Assembly: GCF_016698665.1 (NCBI RefSeq)
Contig: NZ_CP068046.1
Location: 1,860,001 to 1,924,000 of the forward strand
Length of the DNA: 64,000 nt
Source: Devosia rhizoryzae
GTDB lineage: Bacteria; Pseudomonadota; Alphaproteobacteria; Rhizobiales; Devosiaceae
Direction: 5' to 3'
Part shown: in pieces, positions 16,492 through 24,733 of the stretch
Layout: each line of letters starts with the position of its first letter
How positions within the stretch are numbered: position 1 is the stretch's first letter
Translations under genes and position numbers: made by a program
Notes under the pieces: generated by a model
Databases searched by the model: none
The model's input: only the letters and a program-made list of their open reading frames with translations
Told to the model about the DNA's origin: nothing

Positions 16492-17781
16492 ATGACCGAA
16501 CACATCATCGAAGCTTCCATCGTCGAAGCGGAAAACGCCAAGCGCGAGGCCGACCTCCGTCGGGACTATGAAACCCTGGGCGAGCGCCTTGACCGCCGTG
16601 GCATCGCCATCGATGCGATCAAAGCCAAAGTCGCAAAATTCTCTGTGGCCGTCCCATCCTGGGGCGTCGGCACCGGTGGGACGCGCTTTGCCAAGTTCCC
16701 GGGCGCCGGCGAGCCGCGCGACATCTTCGACAAGATCGAAGATTGCGCCGTCATTGCCCAGCTGACGCAGGCGACCAAAACCATCTCGCTCCACATTCCA
16801 TGGGACAAGGCCGATCCGAACCGGTTGAAGCAGGCAGCGAGCCGCTTCAACCTGGGCTTCGATGCCATGAACTCGAATACGTTTGCGGACGCCAAGGGGC
16901 AGATGCAGAGCTACAAGTTCGGCTCGCTCTCGGCCTATGACAAGGCGACCCGCGACCAGGCGATCGAGCATAATCTGGAATGCATCGAGATCGGCAAGAC
17001 GATCGGCTCGAAGGCCCTGACCATCTGGATCGGCGACGGTTCGAACTTCCCCGGCCAGGTCAATTTCGCCGACCAGTTCGCCAACTATCTCGACTCGGCC
17101 AAGGCCATCTACGCCGCCCTGCCCGACGACTGGCGCGTTTATACCGAACACAAGATGTACGAGCCGGCTTTCTATTCGACGGTCGTGCAGGATTGGGGCA
17201 CGAACTACATCATCGCCAAAGAACTGGGCGATAAGGCCTTCTGCCTCGTCGACCTCGGCCACCACGCCCCGAACGTAAACATTGAAATGATCGTCTCCCG
17301 CCTGGCACAGTTCGACAAGCTCGGCGGCTTCCACTTTAACGACTCTAAGTATGGCGACGACGACCTGGATGCCGGTTCGATCGATCCCTATCGCCTGTTT
17401 CTGGTGTTCAACGAGTTGGTGGACATCGAAACGCGTAACGCGGACTTCCACCCGGCCCATATGCTTGACCAGTCGCACAACGTCACCGACCCGATCGAGT
17501 CGCTGATGTTGTCGGCGTCCGATGTGCAGCGTTCCTATGCGCAAGCTCTGCTGGTGGATCGTGCTGGGCTCAAGGCTGCTCAGGAAGCCAATGATGCGCT
17601 CGCCGCGACCCAGGCACTGCGGCTGGCCTTCCGCACCGATGTCGAGCCGATCCTTGCCATGGCGCGGCTCGACCAAGGTGGCGCTATCGATCCGCTGGCG
17701 GCCTATCGGGCATCGGGTTACCGGGCCAAGGTCGCCGAGATCCGTCCTGAAGTCGAAGGTGGTTCGGGTGGCATCGTCTAA
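16492..17781 (+). CDS. rhaI: L-rhamnose isomerase, rhizobial type
   Basis: This 429-residue TIM-barrel isomerase converts L-rhamnose to L-rhamnulose. Characteristic segments are VPSWGVGTGGTRFAKFPG, TIWIGDGSNFPGQ, TEHKMYEPAFYST (metal-binding Glu) and LVDLGHHAPN with FHFNDSKYGDDDLDAG. It belongs to the P. stutzeri/Rhizobium group rather than the E. coli RhaA group. GGGAGAG lies before the ATG. It is the second gene of the rhaDI unit. Its stop codon is immediately followed by the stop of the convergent LysR gene. Confidence 0.95.
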   Translation: MTEHIIEASIVEAENAKREADLRRDYETLGERLDRRGIAIDAIKAKVAKFSVAVPSWGVGTGGTRFAKFPGAGEPRDIFDKIEDCAVIAQLTQATKTISLHIPWDKADPNRLKQAASRFNLGFDAMNSNTFADAKGQMQSYKFGSLSAYDKATRDQAIEHNLECIEIGKTIGSKALTIWIGDGSNFPGQVNFADQFANYLDSAKAIYAALPDDWRVYTEHKMYEPAFYSTVVQDWGTNYIIAKELGDKAFCLVDLGHHAPNVNIEMIVSRLAQFDKLGGFHFNDSKYGDDDLDAGSIDPYRLFLVFNELVDIETRNADFHPAHMLDQSHNVTDPIESLMLSASDVQRSYAQALLVDRAGLKAAQEANDALAATQALRLAFRTDVEPILAMARLDQGGAIDPLAAYRASGYRAKVAEIRPEVEGGSGGIV

Positions 17782-18690
17782 TTAGTCGATCGCCTTGCCT
17801 CGCTGCGACAGTCGCAGCGGGGCTGTCGCCTCGACAATCCAGTCGCGGAATGCCTTGATCTTGGGCTGATTGCGGCGCGACTCCGGATAGACCAGGTAAT
17901 AAGCGTGGCCGTTCCATCCGACGGTCTCGAAGGGCTGCACCAGCCGGCCCGACGCCATTTCTTCCGGGTAGAAGGCGGGCGTCATCATCGCAAACCCGCG
18001 GCCTGCGGCAACGGCGGCCGCCTCCATATATTGGGACTCCAGGCGGCTGAACGGCCGGTCGTCGAATTTCGGCGGCGCGATGCCGCTCAGTTCAAGCCAC
18101 TTGATGAACCAGGGATCGTCGGGCGTGATCTGCGGCACGCGCAACAGGTCGCGTGGTTCGCGGATCTGGTACTCTTCCATGAGTTTAGGGCTGATCATCG
18201 GGGCAAATTCGGCGTTGAGCAGCCGGTGGTAAACCAGGCCCTCGACTTCCCGGCTGGTGGCGCGAATGACGGCGTCGAACTCTTCGGCAGCGAAGTCGAC
18301 CAGGTGCCCTGAACTTTCGACGCGCACCGCGATGTCGGGATGCGACAGCTGGAAGAGGCCGATATTGGGCGCGAGCCACTGGCTGGCAAAGGTGGGAACG
18401 CTGCTCAGTGCCAGCATGCCGTCGATCTGGCCGCGCGAGCGGGCGAAACCACTGCGCAAGAGATCGAAGGCTTGCGCCACTTCGGGAGCGAGCCGGATTC
18501 CGGCTTCAGTCAGTTCCACCTGGCGCGGCTTGCGCAGGAAAAGGGGCGTGCCGACGCGCTCTTCAAGCAGGCGGATCTGGTAGCTGACCGCGGCCTGAGT
18601 CATGCCCAGCTCTTCTGCCGCACGGGTGAAGTTGAGGTGGCGGGCAACGGCTTCGAAGGCCCTGATGGCAGCCAGCGGTGGCAGCGTCAT
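17782..18690 (-). CDS. LysR-family transcriptional regulator (GcvA-like)
   Basis: This 302-residue regulator has the N-terminal winged helix (AIRAFEAVARHLNFTRAAEE then TQAAVSYQIRLLEERVG) and a periplasmic-binding-protein-like effector domain from about residue 90. ATG 18690 is chosen because AAGGAG lies upstream; the open frame continues to a GTG at 18711. The ribosome site itself lies inside a TGCATAA / TTATGCA palindrome that suggests autoregulation. The target is unknown. The convergent rhaI gene is not obviously related, and the divergent neighbour is a small ORF. Confidence 0.92.
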   Translation of the reverse strand: MTLPPLAAIRAFEAVARHLNFTRAAEELGMTQAAVSYQIRLLEERVGTPLFLRKPRQVELTEAGIRLAPEVAQAFDLLRSGFARSRGQIDGMLALSSVPTFASQWLAPNIGLFQLSHPDIAVRVESSGHLVDFAAEEFDAVIRATSREVEGLVYHRLLNAEFAPMISPKLMEEYQIREPRDLLRVPQITPDDPWFIKWLELSGIAPPKFDDRPFSRLESQYMEAAAVAAGRGFAMMTPAFYPEEMASGRLVQPFETVGWNGHAYYLVYPESRRNQPKIKAFRDWIVEATAPLRLSQRGKAID

Positions 18691-18740
18691 GCATAAACTC
18701 TCCTTATGCACCCCTCTCGACGTTTAGTTGGAATGCATAA
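18690..18740. promoter_or_regulatory. TGCATAA repeats at the LysR gene start
   Basis: TGCATAA (18690-18696) and TTATGCA (18704-18710) form a perfect 7-bp inverted repeat with a 7-base spacer. A third TGCATAA lies at 18734-18740 and runs on into GCATGCA. The ATAA-N7-TTAT core fits LysR-type sites. On the transcript the same arms make a hairpin with GGAG in the loop and the start codon at its foot. Confidence 0.6.
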
Positions 18741-18803
18741 GCATGCAGCGGCATGATGAGGCTCAAGTCAACCAGCTTGGAGCACTGACCATAAGGCCAG
18801 TGA

Positions 18804-19007
18804 ATGCTCGTCATGTTCACCTTGCCCAGTTTTCTCGCCTTTTTGCTGCCCCTGCCTGCCCTTGGAGATCCCGAAGGACTGGAGCGCCGGCGCCGGCTCA
18901 ACCTGCTCCGCCTGCCCAGCCATTTGCGCCGGGACATCGGCGCCGATGATTACGAAAACCCGGCCGACGATCCGCGCTGGGCGCGACGGTTCGACCTTGA
19001 ACGGTAG
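18804..19007 (+). CDS. Small DUF1127-like protein
   Basis: This 67-residue frame starts with a hydrophobic stretch (MLVMFTLPSFLAFLLPLP) followed by an arginine-rich part. The segment LNLLRLPSHLRRDIGADD resembles the LxxLPxHLRRDIG core of DUF1127-type proteins. It is divergent from the LysR gene and precedes ybaK in the same direction. The ribosome site is weak (AAGGCC), so the start and even the reality of the gene are moderate. No function is assigned. Confidence 0.5.
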   Translation: MLVMFTLPSFLAFLLPLPALGDPEGLERRRRLNLLRLPSHLRRDIGADDYENPADDPRWARRFDLER

Positions 19008-19044
19008 TGCTTGAGCTTTAGCGGACTTGGCCTAAAACAGCGTC

Positions 19045-19518
19045 ATGTCCAAGACCACGCCCGCGACCCTTGTTCTGGCTAAGGCCGGCATCGCCTTCAC
19101 TCTTGCGTCCTATGAGTACGACCCCAATGCGGAACGCGTGGGGTTGCAGGCGGCCGAGGCGATGGGGGTTTCGCCGTCTGAGGTGTTCAAGACGCTGATG
19201 GCCGAGCTCGATGGCAAGCCGGTCTGCGCCATTGTGCCTTCCGATGAGGAGGTCAACATGAAAAAGCTCGCGGCAGCGCTGGGTGGCAAGTCGGCGCAGA
19301 TGATGAAACCGGCGGATGCAGAGCGCCTTACGGGCTACAAGGTCGGCGGCATCTCGCCGCTTGGGCAGCGCAAGTTGGTGCCCATAGTGCTCGACGAGCT
19401 GGCGATGCTTTACGACGAGATTTATCTCAATGGCGGACAGCGCGGATTGCAGATCCGGATCGCGCCTGCGGACCTTGTAGCGGTGCTGAACTGCAAGACC
19501 GCTGATGTGGTGCGCTAA
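19045..19518 (+). CDS. ybaK: Cys-tRNA(Pro)/Cys-tRNA(Cys) deacylase, YbaK/EbsC family
   Basis: This 157-residue protein hydrolyses mischarged Cys-tRNA(Pro). The family is recognised by YEYDPNAERVGLQAAEAMG, PSEVFKTLMAELDGK, the lysine-rich NMKKLAAALGGKSAQMM and GYKVGGISPLGQRK, whose glycine-rich loop and lysines line the active site. Length matches the family. It is probably transcribed alone; a stem-loop follows its stop. Confidence 0.94.
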   Translation: MSKTTPATLVLAKAGIAFTLASYEYDPNAERVGLQAAEAMGVSPSEVFKTLMAELDGKPVCAIVPSDEEVNMKKLAAALGGKSAQMMKPADAERLTGYKVGGISPLGQRKLVPIVLDELAMLYDEIYLNGGQRGLQIRIAPADLVAVLNCKTADVVR

Positions 19519-19532
19519 GAGCGGGCTCAAAC

Positions 19533-19563
19533 GATGAAAGGCGCCCTGGTGGACGCCTTCATC
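19533..19563. terminator. Stem-loop between convergent ybaK and DUF1127 gene
   Basis: GATGAAAGGCG (19533-19543) pairs with CGCCTTCATC (19554-19563) with one bulged A and a 10-base loop. It sits between two convergent genes. It lacks a strong T-run, so termination is plausible but not certain. Confidence 0.45.
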
Positions 19564-19586
19564 GGACACTTAGCGATGCAGAGAAC

Positions 19587-19733
19587 TTAGGCTGCGTAGG
19601 TGCCGCGAGCGATGTTCTTGATGTCGCCCTTGGTGATGCCGAGATCGTTCAGCTGGCGTGCATCGAGCGAGTTGAGTTCGCGGATGGTGCGCTGGTAACG
19701 GGCAAAGTCGGCAAGCTTCTTGGTGATGTTCAT
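19587..19733 (-). CDS. DUF1127 small protein
   Basis: This 48-residue protein, MNITKKLADFARYQRTIREL onward, ends with LNDLGITKGDIKNIARGTYA, the conserved DUF1127 core. AAGGGGA lies six bases before the ATG at 19733, deciding this start over upstream frames. Short DUF1127 proteins in alphaproteobacteria have been linked to phosphate and central metabolism and to RNA-related phenotypes, but no fixed biochemical role exists. Confidence 0.9.
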   Translation of the reverse strand: MNITKKLADFARYQRTIRELNSLDARQLNDLGITKGDIKNIARGTYAA

Positions 19734-19929
19734 TTCGGTTCCCCTTCGTTCGATGGCCTCTATGTAGACCCGTGAGGTCGTGATTAGTAGTTGGCCTTGC
19801 TGCACATCCGTTATGCACGTTGTGCAAACGAAAGAGGCACGTCAGTTCATGAAGGGTTCATCTGCCGCTTTAGCCGCAACGAAGTGTTAAGCAAGGTTAA
19901 CCGGCTAAAGCCCTGTTTGGAAATGAAGA

Positions 19930-19970
19930 AGCCCGCATGCTGGATGGCGCACGCGGGCTTTCCCATTTTT
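19930..19970 (-). terminator. Terminator hairpin downstream of cydABX
   Basis: GCCCGCATGC (from 19931) pairs with GCACGCGGGC (to 19958), with one G-T-type mismatch. T-rich sequence lies on both sides (CTTTCCCATTTTT on +, CTTCTTCATTT on -). It lies 30 bases after the cydX stop and probably ends the leftward cyd transcript. Confidence 0.65.
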
Positions 19971-19987
19971 GACCATCTGGTCAGGAG

Positions 19988-20122
19988 CTATGCGTCAGCA
20001 TGCACCTTCTCGCCTTTTGTTCGCGCAATGCGGCGATCTTCGCGCAGCTCGAACCACATGGCGTTGAGGATGCCGAAGGCACAGGCGAGGCCAAGGCCAA
20101 GGATCCAGGAAAAATACCACAT
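19988..20122 (-). CDS. cydX: Cytochrome bd oxidase small subunit
   Basis: This is a 44-residue single-span membrane protein, too short for usual gene calling. It begins MWYFSWILGLGLACAFGILN, which is the CydX signature, and continues AMWFELREDRR. AGGAG lies seven bases before the ATG and overlaps the cydB stop region. CydX stabilises the haem arrangement of the CydAB oxidase in E. coli. It directly follows cydB, 10 bases downstream, as in other proteobacteria. Confidence 0.93.
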   Translation of the reverse strand: MWYFSWILGLGLACAFGILNAMWFELREDRRIARTKGEKVHADA

Positions 20123-20132
20123 CTTAGATCTC

Positions 20133-21278
20133 CTAATAGGCGTTGGGATTCTTGCTGAGGCTGTCTGTCGACACCGTGCCGCGCATCACCCGGAACACGA
20201 AGCCGGTGTAGAGAATGATGATGGGCAGGAAGAGCAAGGTCATCAGCAGCATGATGAAAAGCGTGAGATGGCTCGACGAGGCGTCCCACAGGGTAAGACC
20301 GGAATCGGGCTGCGTGGCCGACGGCAGGAAGAACGGGAAGAGCGACAAGCCCGCCGTCGAGATGATGCCGAAGATCGCCGTGCTCGACCCGAGCAGAGCG
20401 AGGGTCCGGGCTCGGCCGCGGAGTGCAATGGCCGCCACGGCGAGGCCGGCAAAGGCAATTATAGGTGCCGAGAGCATCCAGGGATAAAGCCGGTAATTGT
20501 TGAGCCAGCCGCCGGTGACCAGTTCAACGGTCTTGGATAGGGGATTGATTGGGCTATTGGGGTCGATGACGCTGGTGACGACGTGGCCAGGAAGGAAGCC
20601 AAGCCAGAAGCCGGCAAGCGCGAACAAGGCAGCGGTGACGAGCGCGGCAAGAACGCCATAGGTTCGGGCGCGTTCGGCCATGGCGCCTTCGGTGCGCCCG
20701 GAGATCACTGCGGCGCCCTGCACCACGATCATGCCGACGCTGACCAGCCCTGCCAGAAGCGCAAAAGGCATCAGGAGGCCCAAGAAGTTGCCGGTGTAGA
20801 AGATGCGCATGGTGTCATCGAGGTTGAAGGGCGCGCCGAGGAGCACATTGCCGACGGCCACGCCCATGATCAGTGACGGGACGACACCGCCAATGAAGAG
20901 GCTCCAGTCCCAGACCGAGCGCCAGCGCCTGTCTTCCACTTTCCCGCGGAATTTGAAGCCGACAGGCCGCAGGATCAGCGCCAGGAGGATCACCAGCATG
21001 GCGAGGTAGAAGCCTGAAAAGCTCACCGCATAAAGCGGCGGAAAGGCCGCAAAGATCGCGCCACCGCCCAGGATCAGCCAGACCTGGTTGCCTTCCCAGG
21101 TTGGGCCCACGAGGTTGAGCAAAATACGCCGCTCATCGTCGGTGCGGGCAGCGAAGGGCAGAAGCGCACCAACGCCCAGATCGCGGCCACCCATAATGGC
21201 AAAGCCTATCAAGAGCACGCCCAGCAGCAGCCACCAGATCAGCCGCAGGGTTTGGTAATCGAGGGGAATGCTGCTCAC
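20133..21278 (-). CDS. cydB: Cytochrome bd ubiquinol oxidase subunit II
   Basis: This 381-residue polytopic inner-membrane subunit pairs with CydA. The start LIWWLLLGVLLIGFAIMGGRDLGVGALLPF and the following NLVGPTWEGNQVWLILGGGA region are diagnostic. It contributes to the haem pocket and quinol oxidase scaffold. The ATG at 21278 overlaps the cydA stop as ATGA. cydX follows. Confidence 0.96.
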   Translation of the reverse strand: MSSIPLDYQTLRLIWWLLLGVLLIGFAIMGGRDLGVGALLPFAARTDDERRILLNLVGPTWEGNQVWLILGGGAIFAAFPPLYAVSFSGFYLAMLVILLALILRPVGFKFRGKVEDRRWRSVWDWSLFIGGVVPSLIMGVAVGNVLLGAPFNLDDTMRIFYTGNFLGLLMPFALLAGLVSVGMIVVQGAAVISGRTEGAMAERARTYGVLAALVTAALFALAGFWLGFLPGHVVTSVIDPNSPINPLSKTVELVTGGWLNNYRLYPWMLSAPIIAFAGLAVAAIALRGRARTLALLGSSTAIFGIISTAGLSLFPFFLPSATQPDSGLTLWDASSSHLTLFIMLLMTLLFLPIIILYTGFVFRVMRGTVSTDSLSKNPNAY

Positions 21279-22870
21279 GATCCGAGCTCCTGGGTGACGG
21301 GGGTTTTCGGCAGGGCTGCGATAACGAAATCGTCTTCATCGTCAGCCGCCAGGAACTTGTCCTTGGGGCCCGCCTTGACGGTGCGGATCATCAGGAAAAC
21401 CATGACGATGAGCAGGGCCGTGTAGAGCAGCACGAAGAAGCTCAGCGACAGGACGAGGTCGAGCACCGTGAGGCCCGACGCGGCGTAGAAGGTGGGCAAG
21501 ACGCCTTCCACTACCCAGGGCTGGCGGCCGAACTCGGCGATGAACCAGCCCGACTCGATGGCGATCCAAGGCAGCGGCAGGGTGAAGACGCTGAACCAGA
21601 GGAACTGGCGGTTCGTCTCGATCCAGCCGCGCGATGCCCGGTAGAACCAGACCCCGAAGAAGGCGATGAAGAAGAAGCCCAGGCCCATCATGATGCGGAA
21701 GGTCCAGAACAGGGGCCAGACGCTGGGCACCGTGTCGGCGGCAGCCTGGGCGATCTCCGCATCCGTGGCGTTCTCGACATCTGCACGATAGCGCTTGAGC
21801 AGGAGTGCATAGCCAAGGTCGGGCCAGGTTTGTTCGAAAACGGCGCGTGCTTCGGCATTGCCGTCGGCGCGTATCTCTTCGAGCGCCTGGTATGCAACAA
21901 GACCGGAGCGGATACGCTCATCGGCGCGAGCCACCAATTCGTTGATGCCGTCGAGTTCTTCGGTAAGCGAGCGCGTGGTGATCAGACCACCCAGCCACGG
22001 GACCTGCAATTGCCAGATCGGCGTGCCATCTGCGCCGGGGATGGCCAGCACGGTCCAGGGAGCCGGTGCCGGTTCGGTGTGGAAGCTTGCCTCGATGGCG
22101 GCGACCTTCATCTTCTGATGCTCGGTCGCGACATACCCGCTCTCGTCGCCGAGGACGACGACCGACAGGGCGGAGGCCAGACCGAAGCTGGCCGCCACAA
22201 CCATCGAGCGCTTGGCAAGTTCGATATGCTTGCCCTTGGCGAGGTAGAGCGCCGAGATGGCCAGCACGAACACGGCGCCGCAGAGATAGCCAGCGCTAAC
22301 GGTATGGACGAATTTGGCCTGCGCGACGGGGTTGAAGATCACCGCGATGAAGTCGGTGATCTCCATGCGCATTGTGTCGGGATTGAACCGGGCGCCGACC
22401 GGGTTCTGCATCCAGCCATTGGCGATCAGAATCCAAAGCGCGGAGAAGTTTGCGCCGATAGCGACGAGCCAGGTGACGACCAGGTGACCGATTTTGCTCA
22501 GACGGTCCCAGCCGAAAAAGAAAAGGCCGACAAAGGTGGCTTCAAGGAAGAAGGCCATCAGCCCTTCGATAGCGAGAGGCGCACCGAAGACGTCGCCGAC
22601 ATAGTGGCTGTAATAGCTCCAGTTCATGCCGAACTGGAATTCCATGACGATGCCGGTGGCGACGCCCATGGCGAAGTTGATGCCGAAGAGCGTGCCCCAG
22701 AACAGGGTCGCCTTGCGCCACACCGAACGCCCGGTCATCACATAGACGCTCTCCATAATGGCCATCATGAAGGAGAGGCCCAGAGTCAGCGGCACGAAAA
22801 TGAAGTGATACATGGCGGTGGCAGCAAACTGCCATCGCGAAAGGTCGACAACGAGACTGTCGATCGGCAT
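21275..22870 (-). CDS. cydA: Cytochrome bd ubiquinol oxidase subunit I
   Basis: This 531-residue haem-bearing subunit oxidises ubiquinol and reduces oxygen with high affinity. The N-terminus DLSRWQFAATAMYHFIFVPL carries the conserved haem histidine (His22). The GRQPW segment and the conserved NFAMGVATGIVMEFQFG helix are present. ATG 22870 fits the family start; the open frame upstream is not conserved. A perfect FNR box lies 80-92 bases upstream, predicting oxygen-limited induction. Confidence 0.95.
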   Translation of the reverse strand: MPIDSLVVDLSRWQFAATAMYHFIFVPLTLGLSFMMAIMESVYVMTGRSVWRKATLFWGTLFGINFAMGVATGIVMEFQFGMNWSYYSHYVGDVFGAPLAIEGLMAFFLEATFVGLFFFGWDRLSKIGHLVVTWLVAIGANFSALWILIANGWMQNPVGARFNPDTMRMEITDFIAVIFNPVAQAKFVHTVSAGYLCGAVFVLAISALYLAKGKHIELAKRSMVVAASFGLASALSVVVLGDESGYVATEHQKMKVAAIEASFHTEPAPAPWTVLAIPGADGTPIWQLQVPWLGGLITTRSLTEELDGINELVARADERIRSGLVAYQALEEIRADGNAEARAVFEQTWPDLGYALLLKRYRADVENATDAEIAQAAADTVPSVWPLFWTFRIMMGLGFFFIAFFGVWFYRASRGWIETNRQFLWFSVFTLPLPWIAIESGWFIAEFGRQPWVVEGVLPTFYAASGLTVLDLVLSLSFFVLLYTALLIVMVFLMIRTVKAGPKDKFLAADDEDDFVIAALPKTPVTQELGS

Positions 22871-22948
22871 TAGGATGCCCCATGGTTGCGGCGGCCGGAA
22901 TCGGGGCTGCCAATAGCCCTTCCCTACGCTCCTCGGGTGGAGCGTACC

Positions 22949-22962
22949 TTGATCCAGATCAA
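22949..22962. promoter_or_regulatory. FNR/FnrN box shared by cydAB and cydDC
   Basis: TTGATCCAGATCAA is a perfect match to the TTGAT-N4-ATCAA consensus for FNR-family regulators. It lies in the divergent region between cydA (left) and cydD (right). A [4Fe-4S] FnrN-type regulator is encoded 3.4 kb away, just past cydC. Confidence 0.9.
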
Positions 22963-23014
22963 GGCGGGTCCATCCTAAGCCGACTAGGGTAAGCGTTAGT
23001 TGAATGGAGCGCCC

Positions 23015-24733
23015 GTGACCGCCCGAAGCCAAACATCGAGGAAGGCGCTGAACCGCTTGCAACGGCATGGCGGGGCTGCCTTGTGGCTTGCCATGATCTT
23101 GCCGCTGATCGGAGGCGGGCTCCTGGTCTGGCAGGCCTGGACACTGGCGCATATTCTGGGTGAAGCGATCGAAAATCATGCGGCGCCCCAGGCGCTGATG
23201 CCGTCGGTGTTGCTGATCTTAGGGCTGCTGATCGTCCGGGCGGGTCTCGGTGCCATCGGTGAACAGGCAGGGCTGGTCGGTGCCGAGGCAATCAAGCAGC
23301 AGCTTCGGCAGGTGTTGTTCACGCAGCGGCTGGCGCGTTCGCCGCGGGATGCGGATGCGCCGGCCTCGGGACTTTCGGCCAGTGCCATAGTGGACCAGGT
23401 CGAGGCGCTCGATGGCTACTTTGCGCGCTACCTGCCGGCATCGATCCAGGCGGCACTTTTGCCGCTGGTGTTCGGCGCGATCATCCTACCGCTCGACTGG
23501 GTCGCAGGGGTGCTGTTTCTGGTCACCGCACCGTTGATTCCGATTTTTATGGCGCTGGTGGGCTGGGGCGCGCAACTTGCCACCGACCAGCAGGCACAGG
23601 CGCTGAGCCACCTTTCCGGCCGCTTTGCCGATCGCTTGCGGGGCATCCTGACGCTCAAGCTCTTTGGGCGCGCCGAGGTCGAAACAGCTGGAATTGTTCA
23701 GGCAAGCGAAGCCTTGCGGGTACGCACCTTGCGGGTGCTGCGGATAGCCTTTTTGTCTTCAGCGGTGCTCGAGTTCTTTGCCGCGTTGGGCGTGGCCGGG
23801 GTGGCACTTTATGTAGGCCTCACCTTTATCGACTATCTCCACCTGCGGACAACGCCGCTGACACTTTCGACCGGCATGTTCCTGCTGCTGATGGCGCCGG
23901 AGGTTTACAACCCGCTCAGGCTCCTGGCTGCCCATTACCATGACCGGGCGACGGCGAAGGCGGCATTGCTGGAGATTGAGACGCAGCTTGGCGATTTTCC
24001 GGAGGCCGCATCGCCGCTTGCCGACATCGAACCGCGAGCGGGCACTCCAATCGGGGTGGAGCTCGTTGGTCTGACATTGCGGACGCCCGACCGGATGCGG
24101 GCTGTGCTTCAGGATCTGTCGTTGAGCGTTAAGCCCGGCCAGCATGTGGCCCTGCTTGGTGCGAGTGGGTCGGGCAAGTCGACCCTCCTCGAGCTTCTAG
24201 CGCAACTGCGCGATGCGGAGGGGTCCGTGCAACTGGATGGCCGCGCCATCTCGGATTGGCCGGAGGCGGAGCTGCGGGGCCGGAGCTTCCTGTTGCCGCA
24301 GAAGCCACGGCTGATCCATGGCAGCATTGCCGACAACATCGCGCTGGCACGGCCCGGTGCCTCGCGCCGGGACATCCAGCGGGCAGCGGAGCAGGCCTCA
24401 GTGGCGCCGTTTGCCGCGGCGCTGCCGGACGGGCTGGATACCATCATCGGCGAGGATGGGCTGGGGCTGTCCGGCGGACAGGCGCAGCGGGTTGCCGTTG
24501 CGCGGCTCTTTCTGCGCGAGGCAGGCTTGATCCTCCTCGATGAGCCAACTGCGCATCTCGACCAAGCGCTGGAGGCTGAAGTCATGGTCAATATCCTTTC
24601 CTTCGCGCAGGGCCGTACCTTGATCATTGCCACCCATTCGCTTGCCGTGGCCGCAAGCATGGACAAGGCCTGGCGCATTGCGGGTGGTGGGCTGCTCGAC
24701 ATGCCGGTTCGCCGGAGAAAGGGCGCAGCATGA
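23015..24733 (+). CDS. cydD: Cysteine/glutathione ABC exporter subunit CydD
   Basis: This half-transporter of about 572 residues exports cysteine or glutathione to the periplasm, which is needed to assemble cytochrome bd. It has six N-terminal membrane segments (about 1-300). The ATPase domain has Walker A LGASGSGKST, signature LSGGQAQRV and Walker B LILLDEPTAHLD. GTG 23015 is chosen because GGAG precedes it; TTG 23000 is an alternative. It overlaps cydC as ATGA and probably works as a heterodimer with it. Confidence 0.93.
   Translation: MTARSQTSRKALNRLQRHGGAALWLAMILPLIGGGLLVWQAWTLAHILGEAIENHAAPQALMPSVLLILGLLIVRAGLGAIGEQAGLVGAEAIKQQLRQVLFTQRLARSPRDADAPASGLSASAIVDQVEALDGYFARYLPASIQAALLPLVFGAIILPLDWVAGVLFLVTAPLIPIFMALVGWGAQLATDQQAQALSHLSGRFADRLRGILTLKLFGRAEVETAGIVQASEALRVRTLRVLRIAFLSSAVLEFFAALGVAGVALYVGLTFIDYLHLRTTPLTLSTGMFLLLMAPEVYNPLRLLAAHYHDRATAKAALLEIETQLGDFPEAASPLADIEPRAGTPIGVELVGLTLRTPDRMRAVLQDLSLSVKPGQHVALLGASGSGKSTLLELLAQLRDAEGSVQLDGRAISDWPEAELRGRSFLLPQKPRLIHGSIADNIALARPGASRRDIQRAAEQASVAPFAAALPDGLDTIIGEDGLGLSGGQAQRVAVARLFLREAGLILLDEPTAHLDQALEAEVMVNILSFAQGRTLIIATHSLAVAASMDKAWRIAGGGLLDMPVRRRKGAA

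Noticed and set aside
16282..17676. A 464-codon minus-strand frame opposite rhaI
   Set aside because: It is an antisense shadow of the isomerase extending into a palindrome.
19018..19569. A 183-codon minus-strand frame opposite ybaK
   Set aside because: It is His/Arg-rich antisense shadow of a conserved gene.
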